In this document: positions 47,172-56,974 of the stretch, in pieces | Layout of the letters: each line of letters starts with the position of its first letter | How positions within the stretch are numbered: the stretch's first letter is position 1 | Assembly (NCBI GenBank): GCA_016716225.1 | Contig: JADJWT010000001.1 | Coordinates: 1,932,501-1,996,500, forward strand | Source: Ignavibacteriota bacterium | Lineage (GTDB): Bacteria > Bacteroidota > Ignavibacteria > Ignavibacteriales > Melioribacteraceae | Direction: 5' to 3' | DNA length: 64,000 nt | Notes under the pieces: model-generated | What the model saw: the letters and a program-made list of their open reading frames with translations, nothing else | What the model was told of the DNA's origin: nothing | Databases searched by the model: none | Position numbers and translations under genes: made by a program

Positions 47172-49386
47172 TCATCAATCTTGGAATTGATTCAAAATAT
47201 AAATCAACAAGTTTTTCTAAAGAAATATTAATATTTGAATTTACAACAAAATCTTTTTCGGTTGTAATTCCCAAAGATTCAAAATGCAGTTTTGATTCTT
47301 TCACAATTTCCAAAAATTTATTTTCAAAATTTGGATTTACGGAGACAATAATTCTGCTTTGTGATTCCGAAAAAAGTGTAAAATCTTCTCTATTTTTAAT
47401 TGGGATTTTAACTTCTGCCCCAATCAATTTTGGATTATTTATTATGCAGCATTCAGCCAAAGCGGAAATTATTCCGCCATCGGAAACATCATGTGCGGAA
47501 TTTATTATTTTTTTATCAATTAATTCCAAAACTGTTTTATGAAGATTTTTTTCACTTTCTAAATTTATATTTGGAGAATTTCCTTTAACAATTCCATGAA
47601 TTACGCTTAAAAATTCGCTTCCACCAATTTCTTCAAAATCTTCGCCAAGAACATAAATTTTATCTCCAGAATTTTTAAAGTATGATGTCATAATTTTATC
47701 AACATCATTTATCAATCCAATCATTCCAATTACGGGAGTTGGATAAACAGTTGTTTCCGGACTTTCATTATAAAAACTTACATTTCCGCCAGTTACGGGA
47801 GTATCAAAAAATCTGCAAGCTTCACCCATTCCATCTATTGATTCTTTGAAAGTCCAATAAATTTCGGGATCATAAGGATTTCCAAAATTTAGACAATTTG
47901 TAATTGCCAAGGGATTACCACCAGAACATACAATATTTCGAGCAGATTCGGCAACCGCAATTTTTGCTCCATTTTTAGGATTTAAATAAACATATTTTCC
48001 ATTGCAATCCGTTTGCATTGCAATTGCTTTTTTTGTGTCTTTAATTCTAATTACGGCAGAATCGCATCCCGGACCAACAACAGTATTTGTTCTAACCATA
48101 TAATCATATTGCTGATAAACCCATTTTTTAGATGCAATATTAGGCGATGAAAAGACTTTTATAAAAGTTTCCTGCAGATTTTCGGGTTTGGGCAAATTTG
48201 TTAAATCGTAATTTTGAACTTCGTCAATATATTTTGGTTTTTTGGTTTCTCTATAATAAACCGGAACTCCGCCGCCCAAAGCTAATTCAAACGGAGGAAT
48301 ATTTGCTTTTTTTTCACTGTGATAAGAAACATCTAATTTTTCTTCATCGGTAACAACACCAATAATTTCACAGTTCAAATCCCATTTATCGAATATTTTT
48401 TTCACTTCATCTTCGCAGCCTTTTTTTGCAACAACCAGCATTCTTTCTTGACTTTCAGAAAGCATAATTTCGTAAGCCGTCATAGTTTTTTCACGAAGCG
48501 GAACTTTGTTCAAATCTATAATCATTCCGGATTTTCCTTTTTCGCTCATTTCTGAAGTTGAGCAAGAAATTCCGGCTGCGCCCATATCTTGAATTCCAAC
48601 AACCAAATTCTTTTTTATTATTTCTAAAGTTGCTTCAAGAAGTAATTTTTCAGTAAATGGATCGCCGACTTGTACCGACGGTCTTTTAGCTTCGGATTTT
48701 TCACTAATTTCTTCTGAAGCAAAAGTCGCGCCATGTATTCCGTCTCTTCCCGTTGCGGAACCCACAATCATCACCGGATTATTTTCGCCTTTTGCAACTG
48801 CCGAAACAGTTTTATGAGTATCAACAATTCCAACAGCCATTGCATTTACTAATGGATTTCCTTGATAAACTTCATCAAAATAAACTTCGCCGCCAACTGT
48901 AGGAACTCCGAAACAATTTCCGTAATCTGCAATTCCTTTTACAACTCCTTCAAACAAAAATTTGGTTCTGGGATTTGTAAGTTTTCCAAATCTTAAAGAA
49001 TTTAGAGCTGCAATTGGTCGCGCTCCCATAGTAAAAATATCACGTAAAATTCCACCAACTCCAGTTGCTGCTCCTTGATAAGGTTCAACTGCAGAAGGAT
49101 GATTGTGACTTTCTATTTTAAATGCAATTGCTTGTCCATCACCGATATCTACAAGTCCGGCATTTTCTTCTCCAGCTCCAACGAGCAATTTTTTTCCGCT
49201 TCTCGGCAAAGTTTTAAGCAATGCAATTGAATTTTTGTAACTGCAATGTTCGCTCCACATTACACTAAAAATTCCCAATTCCGTATAATTAGGAGTTCTT
49301 CCTAATTTTTCGCAAATTTTCTTAAATTCTTCTTCGGTTAAGCCATGTTCTTTGGCTAGTTCAAAAGTTACTTTTGGTTCGTTCAT
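47164..49386 (-). CDS. purL: Phosphoribosylformylglycinamidine synthase subunit PurL
   Basis: PurL is the synthase subunit of the fourth step of purine synthesis. It converts FGAR to FGAM with ammonia from PurQ and the help of PurS. The 740-residue length is that of the small, Bacillus-type PurL, not the 1300-residue fused enzyme. Signatures include FSVMWSEHCSYKNSI, GAGEENAGLVDIGDGQAIAFKIESHNHPSAVEP (residues 71-103) and AGISCSTSEMSEKG. No purQ or purS is beside it. It leads a pair with the YihY-like gene. Confidence 0.95.
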   Translation of the reverse strand: MNEPKVTFELAKEHGLTEEEFKKICEKLGRTPNYTELGIFSVMWSEHCSYKNSIALLKTLPRSGKKLLVGAGEENAGLVDIGDGQAIAFKIESHNHPSAVEPYQGAATGVGGILRDIFTMGARPIAALNSLRFGKLTNPRTKFLFEGVVKGIADYGNCFGVPTVGGEVYFDEVYQGNPLVNAMAVGIVDTHKTVSAVAKGENNPVMIVGSATGRDGIHGATFASEEISEKSEAKRPSVQVGDPFTEKLLLEATLEIIKKNLVVGIQDMGAAGISCSTSEMSEKGKSGMIIDLNKVPLREKTMTAYEIMLSESQERMLVVAKKGCEDEVKKIFDKWDLNCEIIGVVTDEEKLDVSYHSEKKANIPPFELALGGGVPVYYRETKKPKYIDEVQNYDLTNLPKPENLQETFIKVFSSPNIASKKWVYQQYDYMVRTNTVVGPGCDSAVIRIKDTKKAIAMQTDCNGKYVYLNPKNGAKIAVAESARNIVCSGGNPLAITNCLNFGNPYDPEIYWTFKESIDGMGEACRFFDTPVTGGNVSFYNESPETTVYPTPVIGMIGLINDVDKIMTSYFKNSGDKIYVLGEDFEEIGGSEFLSVIHGIVKGNSPNINLESEKNLHKTVLELIDKKIINSAHDVSDGGIISALAECCIINNPKLIGAEVKIPIKNREDFTLFSESQSRIIVSVNPNFENKFLEIVKESKLHFESLGITTEKDFVVNSNINISLEKLVDLYFESIPRLMNE

Positions 49387-49485
49387 AATGTGATTTTTTA
49401 GATTTGATTAGAATTAAAGTGTAAAGATAAATTTTTTTTCACTTAGATGAAGAAAAAACAAATCTGCTGGAAAAAGTAAAATTGC

Positions 49486-49767
49486 TTAAGATTTAAAGTG
49501 ATGTGATAATTCGATAAATGAAATTACAATAAATGCCCAGAAAGAAAAAATTAAATCATTCCCGGAAATTTCAAAATTTATATTGGTTTTTGAAGTAACT
49601 GCTAAGATTTTAAAAATTTCTATAAATGTTAAAACAATGCTAAACGCAAAAATTCCGCTTTTTAATGAAGAAAAAATCTTATTTTCGATGGAAATTGAAG
49701 ATTCACTGTTTTTTACATTTTCAGATTTTACTTCAATTGGTTTCGTATTTATTTCTTTGTTTGTCAT
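49486..49767 (-). CDS. Small membrane protein, hypothetical
   Basis: A 93-residue protein starting at ATG 49767 (MTNKEINTK). A longer frame opens at 49887 but begins with an unlikely aromatic-rich stretch. Two hydrophobic segments near residues 34-52 and 70-86 suggest a double-span membrane protein. No family recognised. It lies 99 bp downstream of the purL start, on the same strand but upstream of it in transcription. Confidence 0.45.
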   Translation of the reverse strand: MTNKEINTKPIEVKSENVKNSESSISIENKIFSSLKSGIFAFSIVLTFIEIFKILAVTSKTNINFEISGNDLIFSFWAFIVISFIELSHHFKS

Positions 49768-50166
49768 AGTTTTTCTTTTTTTTGTCTCAAAAAATTGTAG
49801 CTTCTTAAAACATGGAAGTTTATAAATGAAACATATTTTTGATTCAAATCTATTGAAATAATAAAATGTTGAAATGATAGAAATCACACTTTAACAATTG
49901 TTATTTATTAAATTGGCCAACTTCAAAACACAGCAAGAAAAATTGCTAAAAGATCAAAATTTATTAATCGTAAAATATTATAAAACAATATGTTAGCGGT
50001 ATTTAACTTAGAATGTAAATTAATTTTGCCAAGGTTTAGAAATATTATTCAAAATTTGGTTTATAAAAATGAGTTAAAACACAAATTTTAGCTAAGTTTT
50101 TTCAAAATGTGATTCTTGGCATAAATAATGAATTATTCTTAAATACTTCAAAAAAAAGAGTGAAAA
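49768..50166. other. Intergenic stretch without a supported gene
   Basis: About 400 AT-rich bases between two weakly supported small genes. Only short low-complexity runs are visible. No tRNA, no strong hairpin and no repeat seen elsewhere in the window was found here. It should hold the promoters of the divergent flanking genes, but none could be placed with confidence. Confidence 0.5.
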
Positions 50167-50472
50167 ATGTATTTAGTAGAGTTAGATAAAACTTCAAAAG
50201 ATTTATCAAAATTTGATAATATACAATTAGTTTGCTCATATTTTTTCTTGAGAAAAACTTATACTTACCTCTATAAAGAAAATTTGCGAAAATTGGATAA
50301 AAAGGAAAAACGTGCAATTATTTACGATTTAAACTTATTTCAAAATATTAAGAATAAAATCTACTATTTAAGAAATTGCAGTCCGCAAAAATGGCTTGAA
50401 GAATCTGAAGTTTATAGCAAATTAGTAAGCGAAATTGAGAAAAGAAAATTACCAATCAATCAATCAATTTAA
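50167..50472 (+). CDS. Hypothetical basic protein
   Basis: A 101-residue, lysine-rich and helix-forming protein (opening MYLVELDKTSKDLSKFDNIQ), with no membrane segment and no recognised family. The longest run of similarity to known motifs is absent. It lies 36 bases before the M23 peptidase gene in the same orientation, with AAAAAGAG before the start. Support comes from codon-like composition and gene spacing only. Confidence 0.5.
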   Translation: MYLVELDKTSKDLSKFDNIQLVCSYFFLRKTYTYLYKENLRKLDKKEKRAIIYDLNLFQNIKNKIYYLRNCSPQKWLEESEVYSKLVSEIEKRKLPINQSI

Positions 50473-50508
50473 AGTTTGTTAACAGAAAAATCAAAATCGT
50501 AAATTAAA

Positions 50509-51432
50509 ATGAAAAACAAAAAATTTTACTACTATTCACCGGAAAATCAAAAACTGGTGCAAGTAGAAAAAATATATTTCAAAACAGTTTTAATATTTTT
50601 GATTGTAATAATTTCTACAGCAATTTTAACTTTTTTTGTAAGCAGTAAAATTCTTCTAAACAATTCAATTGACATTTCATACTTTAAAATTCATGCCGAT
50701 AACAATGTTTTAGAAAATGAAATGGAAATTCTTGAGAAAAAATTTGAGGAATTGAATAAAAAAATAATTTCGTTAAATAATGAAAAAAATACATTACGAT
50801 TGGCTGTAAATCTTCCGGTAAATGAAAATGAAAAGTTTGGAATAGGTGGTTCTGAATTTGAAAGTTTTTTTCCAGTTTCGATTAACAAAAAGAATAAAAT
50901 TAAATCTATTTACGATTTTGTTAAAAATGTAGAAACCGGAATAAAACTTGAAAAGGAAAATTTCTCGGAAATAAAAACTAAACTGAACGAAAACCAAGAA
51001 TTATTTAATCATATTCCGGCAATTAGTCCGGTAAATTCACAAATAGGAGATAGATTTGGGGTGAGATTTCATCCAATACTTAAACAAAAAAGAATGCATA
51101 ACGGATTGGATTTTCTATCAAATATTGGCGAAAAAGTTTTTGCTCCCGGAGATGGAAAAATTACATTTATAGGTGAAGTAAATGGTTACGGAAAAGTTTT
51201 AAAAATTCATCACGGATTTGGTTACGAAACAGTTTATGGACATTTATCAAGTTTCAAAGTTAAGAAAGGACAAAAAATTTCTCGTGGTGAACTAATTGCA
51301 TTAACTGGTGATTCCGGAAGTTTATCAACAGGTCCACATTTGCATTATGAAGTTCGCCACAATGGAATTTCACTTAATCCAAGAAATTTTATTTTTGAAA
51401 AAACAAATTTGTTTGATGAAATAAAATTTTAG
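50509..51432 (+). CDS. M23 family metallopeptidase
   Basis: A 307-residue envelope endopeptidase (LytM type) that cuts peptidoglycan cross-links or activates other hydrolases. Residues about 23-46 form a membrane anchor (VLIFLIVIISTAILTFFVS). A coiled-coil stretch lies at about 70-105. The catalytic domain follows from 175: FGVRFHPILKQKRMHNGLDF with the first His and Asp zinc ligands, and GPHLHYEVRHNG with the HLH ligands. All zinc-binding residues are kept, so it is probably active. Confidence 0.9.
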   Translation: MKNKKFYYYSPENQKLVQVEKIYFKTVLIFLIVIISTAILTFFVSSKILLNNSIDISYFKIHADNNVLENEMEILEKKFEELNKKIISLNNEKNTLRLAVNLPVNENEKFGIGGSEFESFFPVSINKKNKIKSIYDFVKNVETGIKLEKENFSEIKTKLNENQELFNHIPAISPVNSQIGDRFGVRFHPILKQKRMHNGLDFLSNIGEKVFAPGDGKITFIGEVNGYGKVLKIHHGFGYETVYGHLSSFKVKKGQKISRGELIALTGDSGSLSTGPHLHYEVRHNGISLNPRNFIFEKTNLFDEIKF

Positions 51433-51644
51433 AAAAAACTCCTCACAAAAATAATTAATAATTTACATAACAAAATTAATTTTAGATTTCTCGCACTCAT
51501 TTTACATCTTCGCGTTTAATAATTATGATATATGAAGACTATTAATTCTTAGAAAACTCACACCAAAATTAAATTTAATTTTATTGCAACTTTCATCTCA
51601 CATTTTTAACTTGCTTATAACATTTCAAGATGCAAAGAGGTTGT

Positions 51645-52253
51645 ATGAAAAAATCGGATAAACCTATAAACCCATCACGCAGAAATTTCTTAAAAGGTGT
51701 TAGCTCCGGAATTGTAGGAGCCTATGCAATAACACCAAATTTAAAAATTGAAAATCTGCCAAAAGAAATTTCAGATTCAATTGAAGGAAAAGTAAAATTA
51801 ACTTTAAAAGTGAATGGAGAAAAAATATCAAAAAGTGTAAAACCCAATACCACATTAGCTGATTTTATAAGAGAAGAATTAAAATTAACCGGTACTAAAA
51901 TTGTCTGTAATCAAGGCGAATGCGGAAGCTGTACAGTATTGATGAACGGAGAAGCAGTTTATTCCTGCCATCTTTTGGCATTGGATGCAGATGGATCAGA
52001 AATTATTACGGTTGAAGGTTTATTAAATAATGATGAGTTAAATTCTGTGCAAAAGTCTTTTATAGATAATGATGGATTGCAATGCGGATTTTGTACTCCG
52101 GGACAAATAATTTCTGCATATGCTTTATTGAAAAATAATCCAAATCCAACTGATGAAGAAATTAAAAATGGGATGTCCGGTAATGTGTGTAGATGCGGAG
52201 CTTATCCCAAAATTTTTGATTCGGTGAAAGATGCAATAAATAAGAAAATTTGA
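51645..52253 (+). CDS. Molybdenum hydroxylase, [2Fe-2S] subunit with Tat signal
   Basis: The small subunit of a xanthine-oxidase-family enzyme. The ATG at 51645 gives 202 residues. An upstream in-frame ATG at 51630 adds five residues. The twin-arginine signal SRRNFLKG is at about residues 11-18 and precedes a hydrophobic stretch, so the folded complex should be exported by Tat. Cluster ligands are in CNQGECGSCTVLMNGEAVYSC (plant-type ferredoxin fold; cysteines at positions 1, 6, 9 and 21 of that stretch) and in CGFCTPG and CRCGAYP. It overlaps the next gene's upstream frame and is followed by GGAGG. Confidence 0.93.
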   Translation: MKKSDKPINPSRRNFLKGVSSGIVGAYAITPNLKIENLPKEISDSIEGKVKLTLKVNGEKISKSVKPNTTLADFIREELKLTGTKIVCNQGECGSCTVLMNGEAVYSCHLLALDADGSEIITVEGLLNNDELNSVQKSFIDNDGLQCGFCTPGQIISAYALLKNNPNPTDEEIKNGMSGNVCRCGAYPKIFDSVKDAINKKI

Positions 52254-52267
52254 TATGTGGAGGAACA

Positions 52268-54553
52268 ATGGCAATTAAAAAATCCAAACATTTTTTTGAA
52301 GAAGATTTTGTAGAAAAAATTGGCGAAGTCTCAGATGAAAAATACAAACCGCTTCCTCCTAATAAAGAATTAAAATTTATCGGAAAGAAAATTCCAAGAT
52401 ACGATGGATACAATAAAGTTAACGGAAAAGCTGTTTATACTTTCGATATAAATTTACCAAATATGGTTTATGGAAAAATTCTTCGATCAAATATTCCTCA
52501 TGCAAAAATTAAATCGATAGATATTTCAAAAGCTAAAAACATAGACGGTGTTTTAGAAATTTTAACTTTTGAAAATACTCAAGAATATAATTGGTACGGT
52601 AATACAAGTAAATTATTTGATCAGCATCTAAGATATGAAGGTGATGAAATTGCATGTGTTTGTGCAACATCTCAAAAAATTGCAGAAGAAGCGGTAAAGA
52701 AAATTATAGTGAGTTTTGCAAAATTACCATTTGAAGTTGATGCGGAAAAATCTCTAAAATCTGAAAATCTAAAAATTCATGAAGCCGGAAATATTAGCAG
52801 AGAAAAACCGGATGAATATTCAAGAGGCAATATTGATGCTGGTTTTGAGCAATCTGAAGTAATTCTTGAAGATACATTTACAACACAAATTGCTATTCAC
52901 AATCCAACGGAAGTTCATTGCAGTGTTGTAAATTGGGAGGGCGAAAAATTAAAAATTTGGGATTCTACACAAGGAATTTTTGAAGTTAGAAATTCAATTG
53001 CAAAAAGTTTGGGATTGAAAGAAGAAAATGTACAAGTAATAAAAGAATATATGGGTGGTGGTTTCGGCAGCAAATTGGAAGCTGGAAAATATACTTTGAT
53101 GGCATCATTATTAGCTAAGAAATTAAAACGTCCGGTAAAAATTGTTTTAGATAGAAAAGAAATGAATTTGGCAGTTGGCAATCGACCGGATTCAAAACAA
53201 ACTTTGAAAGTTGGAGTAAAAAAAGACGGAACAATTTTGGCATTAAGCCATCATTCAATTGCAAATGTTGGAGCTTATCCAAGCGGCGGCGGTTGCAGTT
53301 GGCCCGCAAGAAGTATGTATCAAATTCCTAATGTAAAAACTGTTGATTACAGCATTTTTACTAATACCGGAAGAGGACGCGCTTTTAGAGCTCCCGGACA
53401 TGTACAAGGAACTTTTGCACTTGATTCAATTTTGGATGATGTTGCAGAAAAAATCGTAATGGATCCATTGGAGTTTAGAATAAAAAATTATGCTGAAAAA
53501 GATCAAGTTTGGGGAGCGAGTTATACTTCTAAAAAATTGAGAGAAGCATATAAAATAGGTGCAGAAAAAATAGGATGGAAAGATAGAAATAAAATTCCGG
53601 GAAAAGTTGAAGGATATTTAAAAACCGGAATTGGGATGGCATCACAAATTTGGTGGGGAGGCGGCGGTCCGCCAGCACACGCAAATATGAAAATTTCAAA
53701 AGATGGAATTGTTAATGTTTATTCCGGCACGCAAGATATTGGAACGGGAACTTATACTTTTATCTCCCAAATAGCAGCAGAAATATTAGAAATTCCTTTA
53801 GAAAAAATTAAAGTTCATTTGGGAAATACAGATTATCCTTTTGGCCCATCAAGTGGAGGAAGTACAACAGCTCCTTCAATTTCACCGGCAGTTAGAGATG
53901 CAGCGGAAAAAATGAAGAGAAAATTATTTTCAGCAGCTTCGGCATTGACTAATATTTCTGAAGATAGATTGGATTATTCTGAAGGAGTTTTTTCTTCGGA
54001 AAATAAGAATCTAATAAATATTGATGAAATTGCAAAACAAGTTGATGATGAAATGTTATTTACAAAAGGATCTCGCGAAGAAAATGTTGAAGGATTAATT
54101 GCTCAAACTTTTGGTGCTCAATTTGCAAAAGTTGAAGTTGATATTTTAACCGGAAATGTTAAGGTTAAAAAAATTGTTGCAGCACATGATACCGGACGAA
54201 TATTAAATAGACAAACTTTGGAAAACCAATATCACGGCGGAATAATGCAAGGTTTAGGTTTTGCATTAACAGAAGAAAGAATTATGGATTCGGATTATGG
54301 GAAAATGTTAAACCCCAATATGCATGATTATAAAATTCCTACAATGCTTGATGCACCGGACGAGATTGAAATAATTATTGTAACTGAAATGGATGAACTT
54401 GCTAATAATATGGGAGTTAAAGGAATTGGTGAACCGGCAATTATTCCAACAGCTGCGGCTATTGCCAATGCAGTTTACAATGCAATTGGAGTAAGAATTA
54501 AAAGTCTTCCAATAACTCCGGATAAAATTTTAAATGCACTTTATAAAAATTGA
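52268..54553 (+). CDS. Molybdenum hydroxylase, molybdopterin-binding large subunit
   Basis: The 761-residue catalytic subunit, starting at ATG 52268 because TGGAGGAAC stands 6 bases upstream. It binds the molybdenum-cytosine-dinucleotide-type cofactor. The stretches YMGGGFGSKLEAG, GRGRAFRAPGHVQG and GTQDIGTGTYT are typical of the family, and the catalytic Glu at about residue 722 lies in GVKGIGEPA. Substrate, whether aldehyde, purine or aromatic, cannot be told. Its stop overlaps an alternative frame of the FAD subunit; together with the two flanking subunits it forms one operon. Confidence 0.94.
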   Translation: MAIKKSKHFFEEDFVEKIGEVSDEKYKPLPPNKELKFIGKKIPRYDGYNKVNGKAVYTFDINLPNMVYGKILRSNIPHAKIKSIDISKAKNIDGVLEILTFENTQEYNWYGNTSKLFDQHLRYEGDEIACVCATSQKIAEEAVKKIIVSFAKLPFEVDAEKSLKSENLKIHEAGNISREKPDEYSRGNIDAGFEQSEVILEDTFTTQIAIHNPTEVHCSVVNWEGEKLKIWDSTQGIFEVRNSIAKSLGLKEENVQVIKEYMGGGFGSKLEAGKYTLMASLLAKKLKRPVKIVLDRKEMNLAVGNRPDSKQTLKVGVKKDGTILALSHHSIANVGAYPSGGGCSWPARSMYQIPNVKTVDYSIFTNTGRGRAFRAPGHVQGTFALDSILDDVAEKIVMDPLEFRIKNYAEKDQVWGASYTSKKLREAYKIGAEKIGWKDRNKIPGKVEGYLKTGIGMASQIWWGGGGPPAHANMKISKDGIVNVYSGTQDIGTGTYTFISQIAAEILEIPLEKIKVHLGNTDYPFGPSSGGSTTAPSISPAVRDAAEKMKRKLFSAASALTNISEDRLDYSEGVFSSENKNLINIDEIAKQVDDEMLFTKGSREENVEGLIAQTFGAQFAKVEVDILTGNVKVKKIVAAHDTGRILNRQTLENQYHGGIMQGLGFALTEERIMDSDYGKMLNPNMHDYKIPTMLDAPDEIEIIIVTEMDELANNMGVKGIGEPAIIPTAAAIANAVYNAIGVRIKSLPITPDKILNALYKN

Positions 54554-54561
54554 GGATAAGC

Positions 54562-55530
54562 ATGAACAATTTTGAATATATGCAACCGCAATCAATTGAA
54601 TCAGCTTCAACTTACATAAAGAAAAATAATAAATCTTTTTTATATGCCGGCGGTACAGATATACTTGGGTTAATAAAAGATGATATTATTTCACCAAATC
54701 AATTGGTGAATTTGAAAAATATAAAATCGCTTAGTTACATTAAGTTTGATGATAAAGAAGGTTTGAAGATTGGTGCATTAACAAAATTAAGCGAAATTGA
54801 AAAAAGTGAAATTGTTAAAAATAAATTTAATGTTTTGCAACAATCAGTTAAAGAAATTGCAACATTACAATTAAGAAACGTTGGAACAATCGGGGGAAAT
54901 ATTTGCCAGCGTCCGCGCTGTTTTTATTTTAGAGGAGATTATGATTGCATACGCAAAGGTGGTGATACATGTTTTGCGGTAACCGGAAATAATAAATACC
55001 ATTGTATTATTGGCGGCGGACCTTGTTATATTGTTCATCCTTCAGACTCAGCGGTTGCACTTTTAGCATTAAACGCAAAGTTTAAAATAAGTGATGGAAA
55101 AGCTGAAAAAATAATCCCGGCGAAGGAATTTTTTGTTCTGCCAAATGTAAATGATCAAAAAGAAAATATTTTAAAAGACGGAGAAATTTTAACTGAAATT
55201 ATTATTCCAAGTGTACCTAATACAGTTTCAAAATATATAAAAGTTAAAGAAAGAGGTGCTTGGGATTTTGCCTTAGTTAGCATTGCCGGAGTTTTTGAAA
55301 TCGAAAATAAAATTATTAAATTTGGAAAAATTACTTTTGGCGGAGTTGCTCCCATTCCTTGGGAAGAAGAAAAACTAAATGCAGAATTGACGAATTTTAA
55401 AATTGATGAAAGTAATATTGAAAAATTATCTACATTTGCCTTTGCAAAATCCGAAGCTTTAGAAATGAATACTTATAAAATTCAAATGGCGAAAAATTTG
55501 GTTAAAAAATTGTTATTGGAATTCGCTTAA
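54562..55530 (+). CDS. Molybdenum hydroxylase, FAD-binding subunit
   Basis: The 322-residue medium subunit, starting at ATG 54562 with TGAGGA upstream; a TTG 12 bases before is less likely. The FAD-binding stretch is LYAGGTDILGLIKDD, then LQLRNVGTIGGNICQRPRCFYF. Cysteines in CQRPRC, DYDCIRKGGDTC and the later CIIGGGPC resemble the extra [4Fe-4S] cluster of PaoB/YagS-type subunits, unlike plain CoxM types. It closes the small-large-medium order. No dedicated maturation chaperone (XdhC/PaoD-like) gene lies beside it. Confidence 0.92.
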   Translation: MNNFEYMQPQSIESASTYIKKNNKSFLYAGGTDILGLIKDDIISPNQLVNLKNIKSLSYIKFDDKEGLKIGALTKLSEIEKSEIVKNKFNVLQQSVKEIATLQLRNVGTIGGNICQRPRCFYFRGDYDCIRKGGDTCFAVTGNNKYHCIIGGGPCYIVHPSDSAVALLALNAKFKISDGKAEKIIPAKEFFVLPNVNDQKENILKDGEILTEIIIPSVPNTVSKYIKVKERGAWDFALVSIAGVFEIENKIIKFGKITFGGVAPIPWEEEKLNAELTNFKIDESNIEKLSTFAFAKSEALEMNTYKIQMAKNLVKKLLLEFA

Positions 55531-55551
55531 CAAAATTATTCCGGAATTAAC

Positions 55552-56049
55552 ATGGCAGAATATAAAGTTAAAGCCGATAAATCAAAAAATTTTTCTCTAA
55601 CAAATAATGAAAAACTTCTTGGCAAATTAATTTATGAACATTGGTATTCGTTAAAAGCTAATGTAGAATTGATTGATAAGCTATTTAAAATTGAACCAAA
55701 AGGATTTTTAGGAACAACTGTTGAAGTTAAAGATAGTGATAAAATTTATTTAAGTTTTACGATGAGTTGGAACGGAAATATTGTAATAACTTCAAAACTT
55801 GAGAAAAAAGTAAAGCATTATTTTTTTAAACACAAGGGGATATTAAAAGATAATTATCTCGTTATGGATGAAAATGATAAAGAACTTATGGTTGTTCGCC
55901 CTAGTATTAAATGGAGTAAATTTAATTATGAATTTTCAATTTCAACTTCTGATACTTTTGAAAAGTTTAATAATAAAGAAATTTTATTAATTACAATCGC
56001 TCATTGCGCAAATTACTATTTGATGGTTTTTCCCACCATTTTTACTTAG
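55552..56049 (+). CDS. Hypothetical protein downstream of the molybdenum hydroxylase
   Basis: A 165-residue protein with no recognised family. It is rich in beta-strand pattern and charged residues, and opens MAEYKVKADKSKNFSL. Strand-like stretches such as KIYLSFTMSWNGNIVITSKL and the final hydrophobic run suggest a compact beta fold. A tubby/LURP-like fold is one guess and is not supported by a motif. It begins 21 bases after the FAD subunit in the same orientation and could share its transcript. Confidence 0.55.
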   Translation: MAEYKVKADKSKNFSLTNNEKLLGKLIYEHWYSLKANVELIDKLFKIEPKGFLGTTVEVKDSDKIYLSFTMSWNGNIVITSKLEKKVKHYFFKHKGILKDNYLVMDENDKELMVVRPSIKWSKFNYEFSISTSDTFEKFNNKEILLITIAHCANYYLMVFPTIFT

Positions 56050-56193
56050 TGAAAATTTAACGAATAGCAAAATATTTTCTTCTTTTCCAAATAAACCAGA
56101 CTAATTTATAATCAAACATTTATTTAGTTTAATAAAATTTAGAATTGATTTTCGAAAACACTATTTTTCCTAAAATAAAATTTCACTTTATAT

Positions 56194-56901
56194 ATGTTTA
56201 AAAAAATCTGGAAAATATTTCTTTCACTTTTTCTTTTTTTTATAATTACAACAATTTTAATTGTGGGAATATTTAGATTTCTTCCAATTCCTACTTCATC
56301 ATTTATAATTCAACAAAAAATCAAAAATGTTATTGATGGTAATTTTGAATCGGTAAAATATGATTGGACAGATTATGATGAAATATCTAATTCTGCAAAA
56401 CTAGCGGTAATTGCAGCAGAAGATCAAAAATTTTTTGATCATTTTGGATTTGATTTCCAATCGATTGAAAAAGCTTTGAAGAGGAATAAAAAAAGTAAAA
56501 TTACACGTGGTGCAAGTACAATTACTCAACAGACGGCAAAAAATTTATTTCTTTGGTCAGATAAAAGTTTTGTTAGAAAAGGTTTGGAAGTTTATTTTAC
56601 TTTGCTTTTGGAATTAATATGGTCGAAAGATAGAATTTTAGAAGTTTATTTAAATGTAGCTGAGTTTGGAGAGAATGTTTATGGAGTTCAAGCAGCTGCA
56701 AAAAAATTTTTTAAAAGAGATGCTGATAAATTAACAAATCAAAATGCAGCAATGCTCGCTGCTGTTTTACCAAATCCAAAAAAATATAAAGTTAATACTT
56801 TAACCAATTACAGACAAAGAAGAGTTATATGGATTCAGAGACAAATGCGGCAATTGGGTGAGGAAATATTGAAAGAGCAAACAAAAGTGAAAAAATTATA
56901 A
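56194..56901 (+). CDS. mtgA: Monofunctional peptidoglycan glycosyltransferase
   Basis: MtgA polymerises lipid II into glycan strands. The 235-residue protein has an N-terminal membrane anchor (residues 8-28) and the GT51 domain: the catalytic Glu in AAEDQKFFDHFGF near residue 75, then RGASTITQQTAKNLFLW and KDRILEVYLNVAEFGENVYGVQAAA (residues 149-173). No transpeptidase domain follows. It is a single gene 73 bases before the ABC-F gene, after a poorly conserved gap. Confidence 0.94.
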   Translation: MFKKIWKIFLSLFLFFIITTILIVGIFRFLPIPTSSFIIQQKIKNVIDGNFESVKYDWTDYDEISNSAKLAVIAAEDQKFFDHFGFDFQSIEKALKRNKKSKITRGASTITQQTAKNLFLWSDKSFVRKGLEVYFTLLLELIWSKDRILEVYLNVAEFGENVYGVQAAAKKFFKRDADKLTNQNAAMLAAVLPNPKKYKVNTLTNYRQRRVIWIQRQMRQLGEEILKEQTKVKKL

Positions 56902-56974
56902 AAACTTTTATCTCATATCTATTACTAAAATTTGATTCTTGGTTATATTTCACACCATATTTTAATAAGGTATA

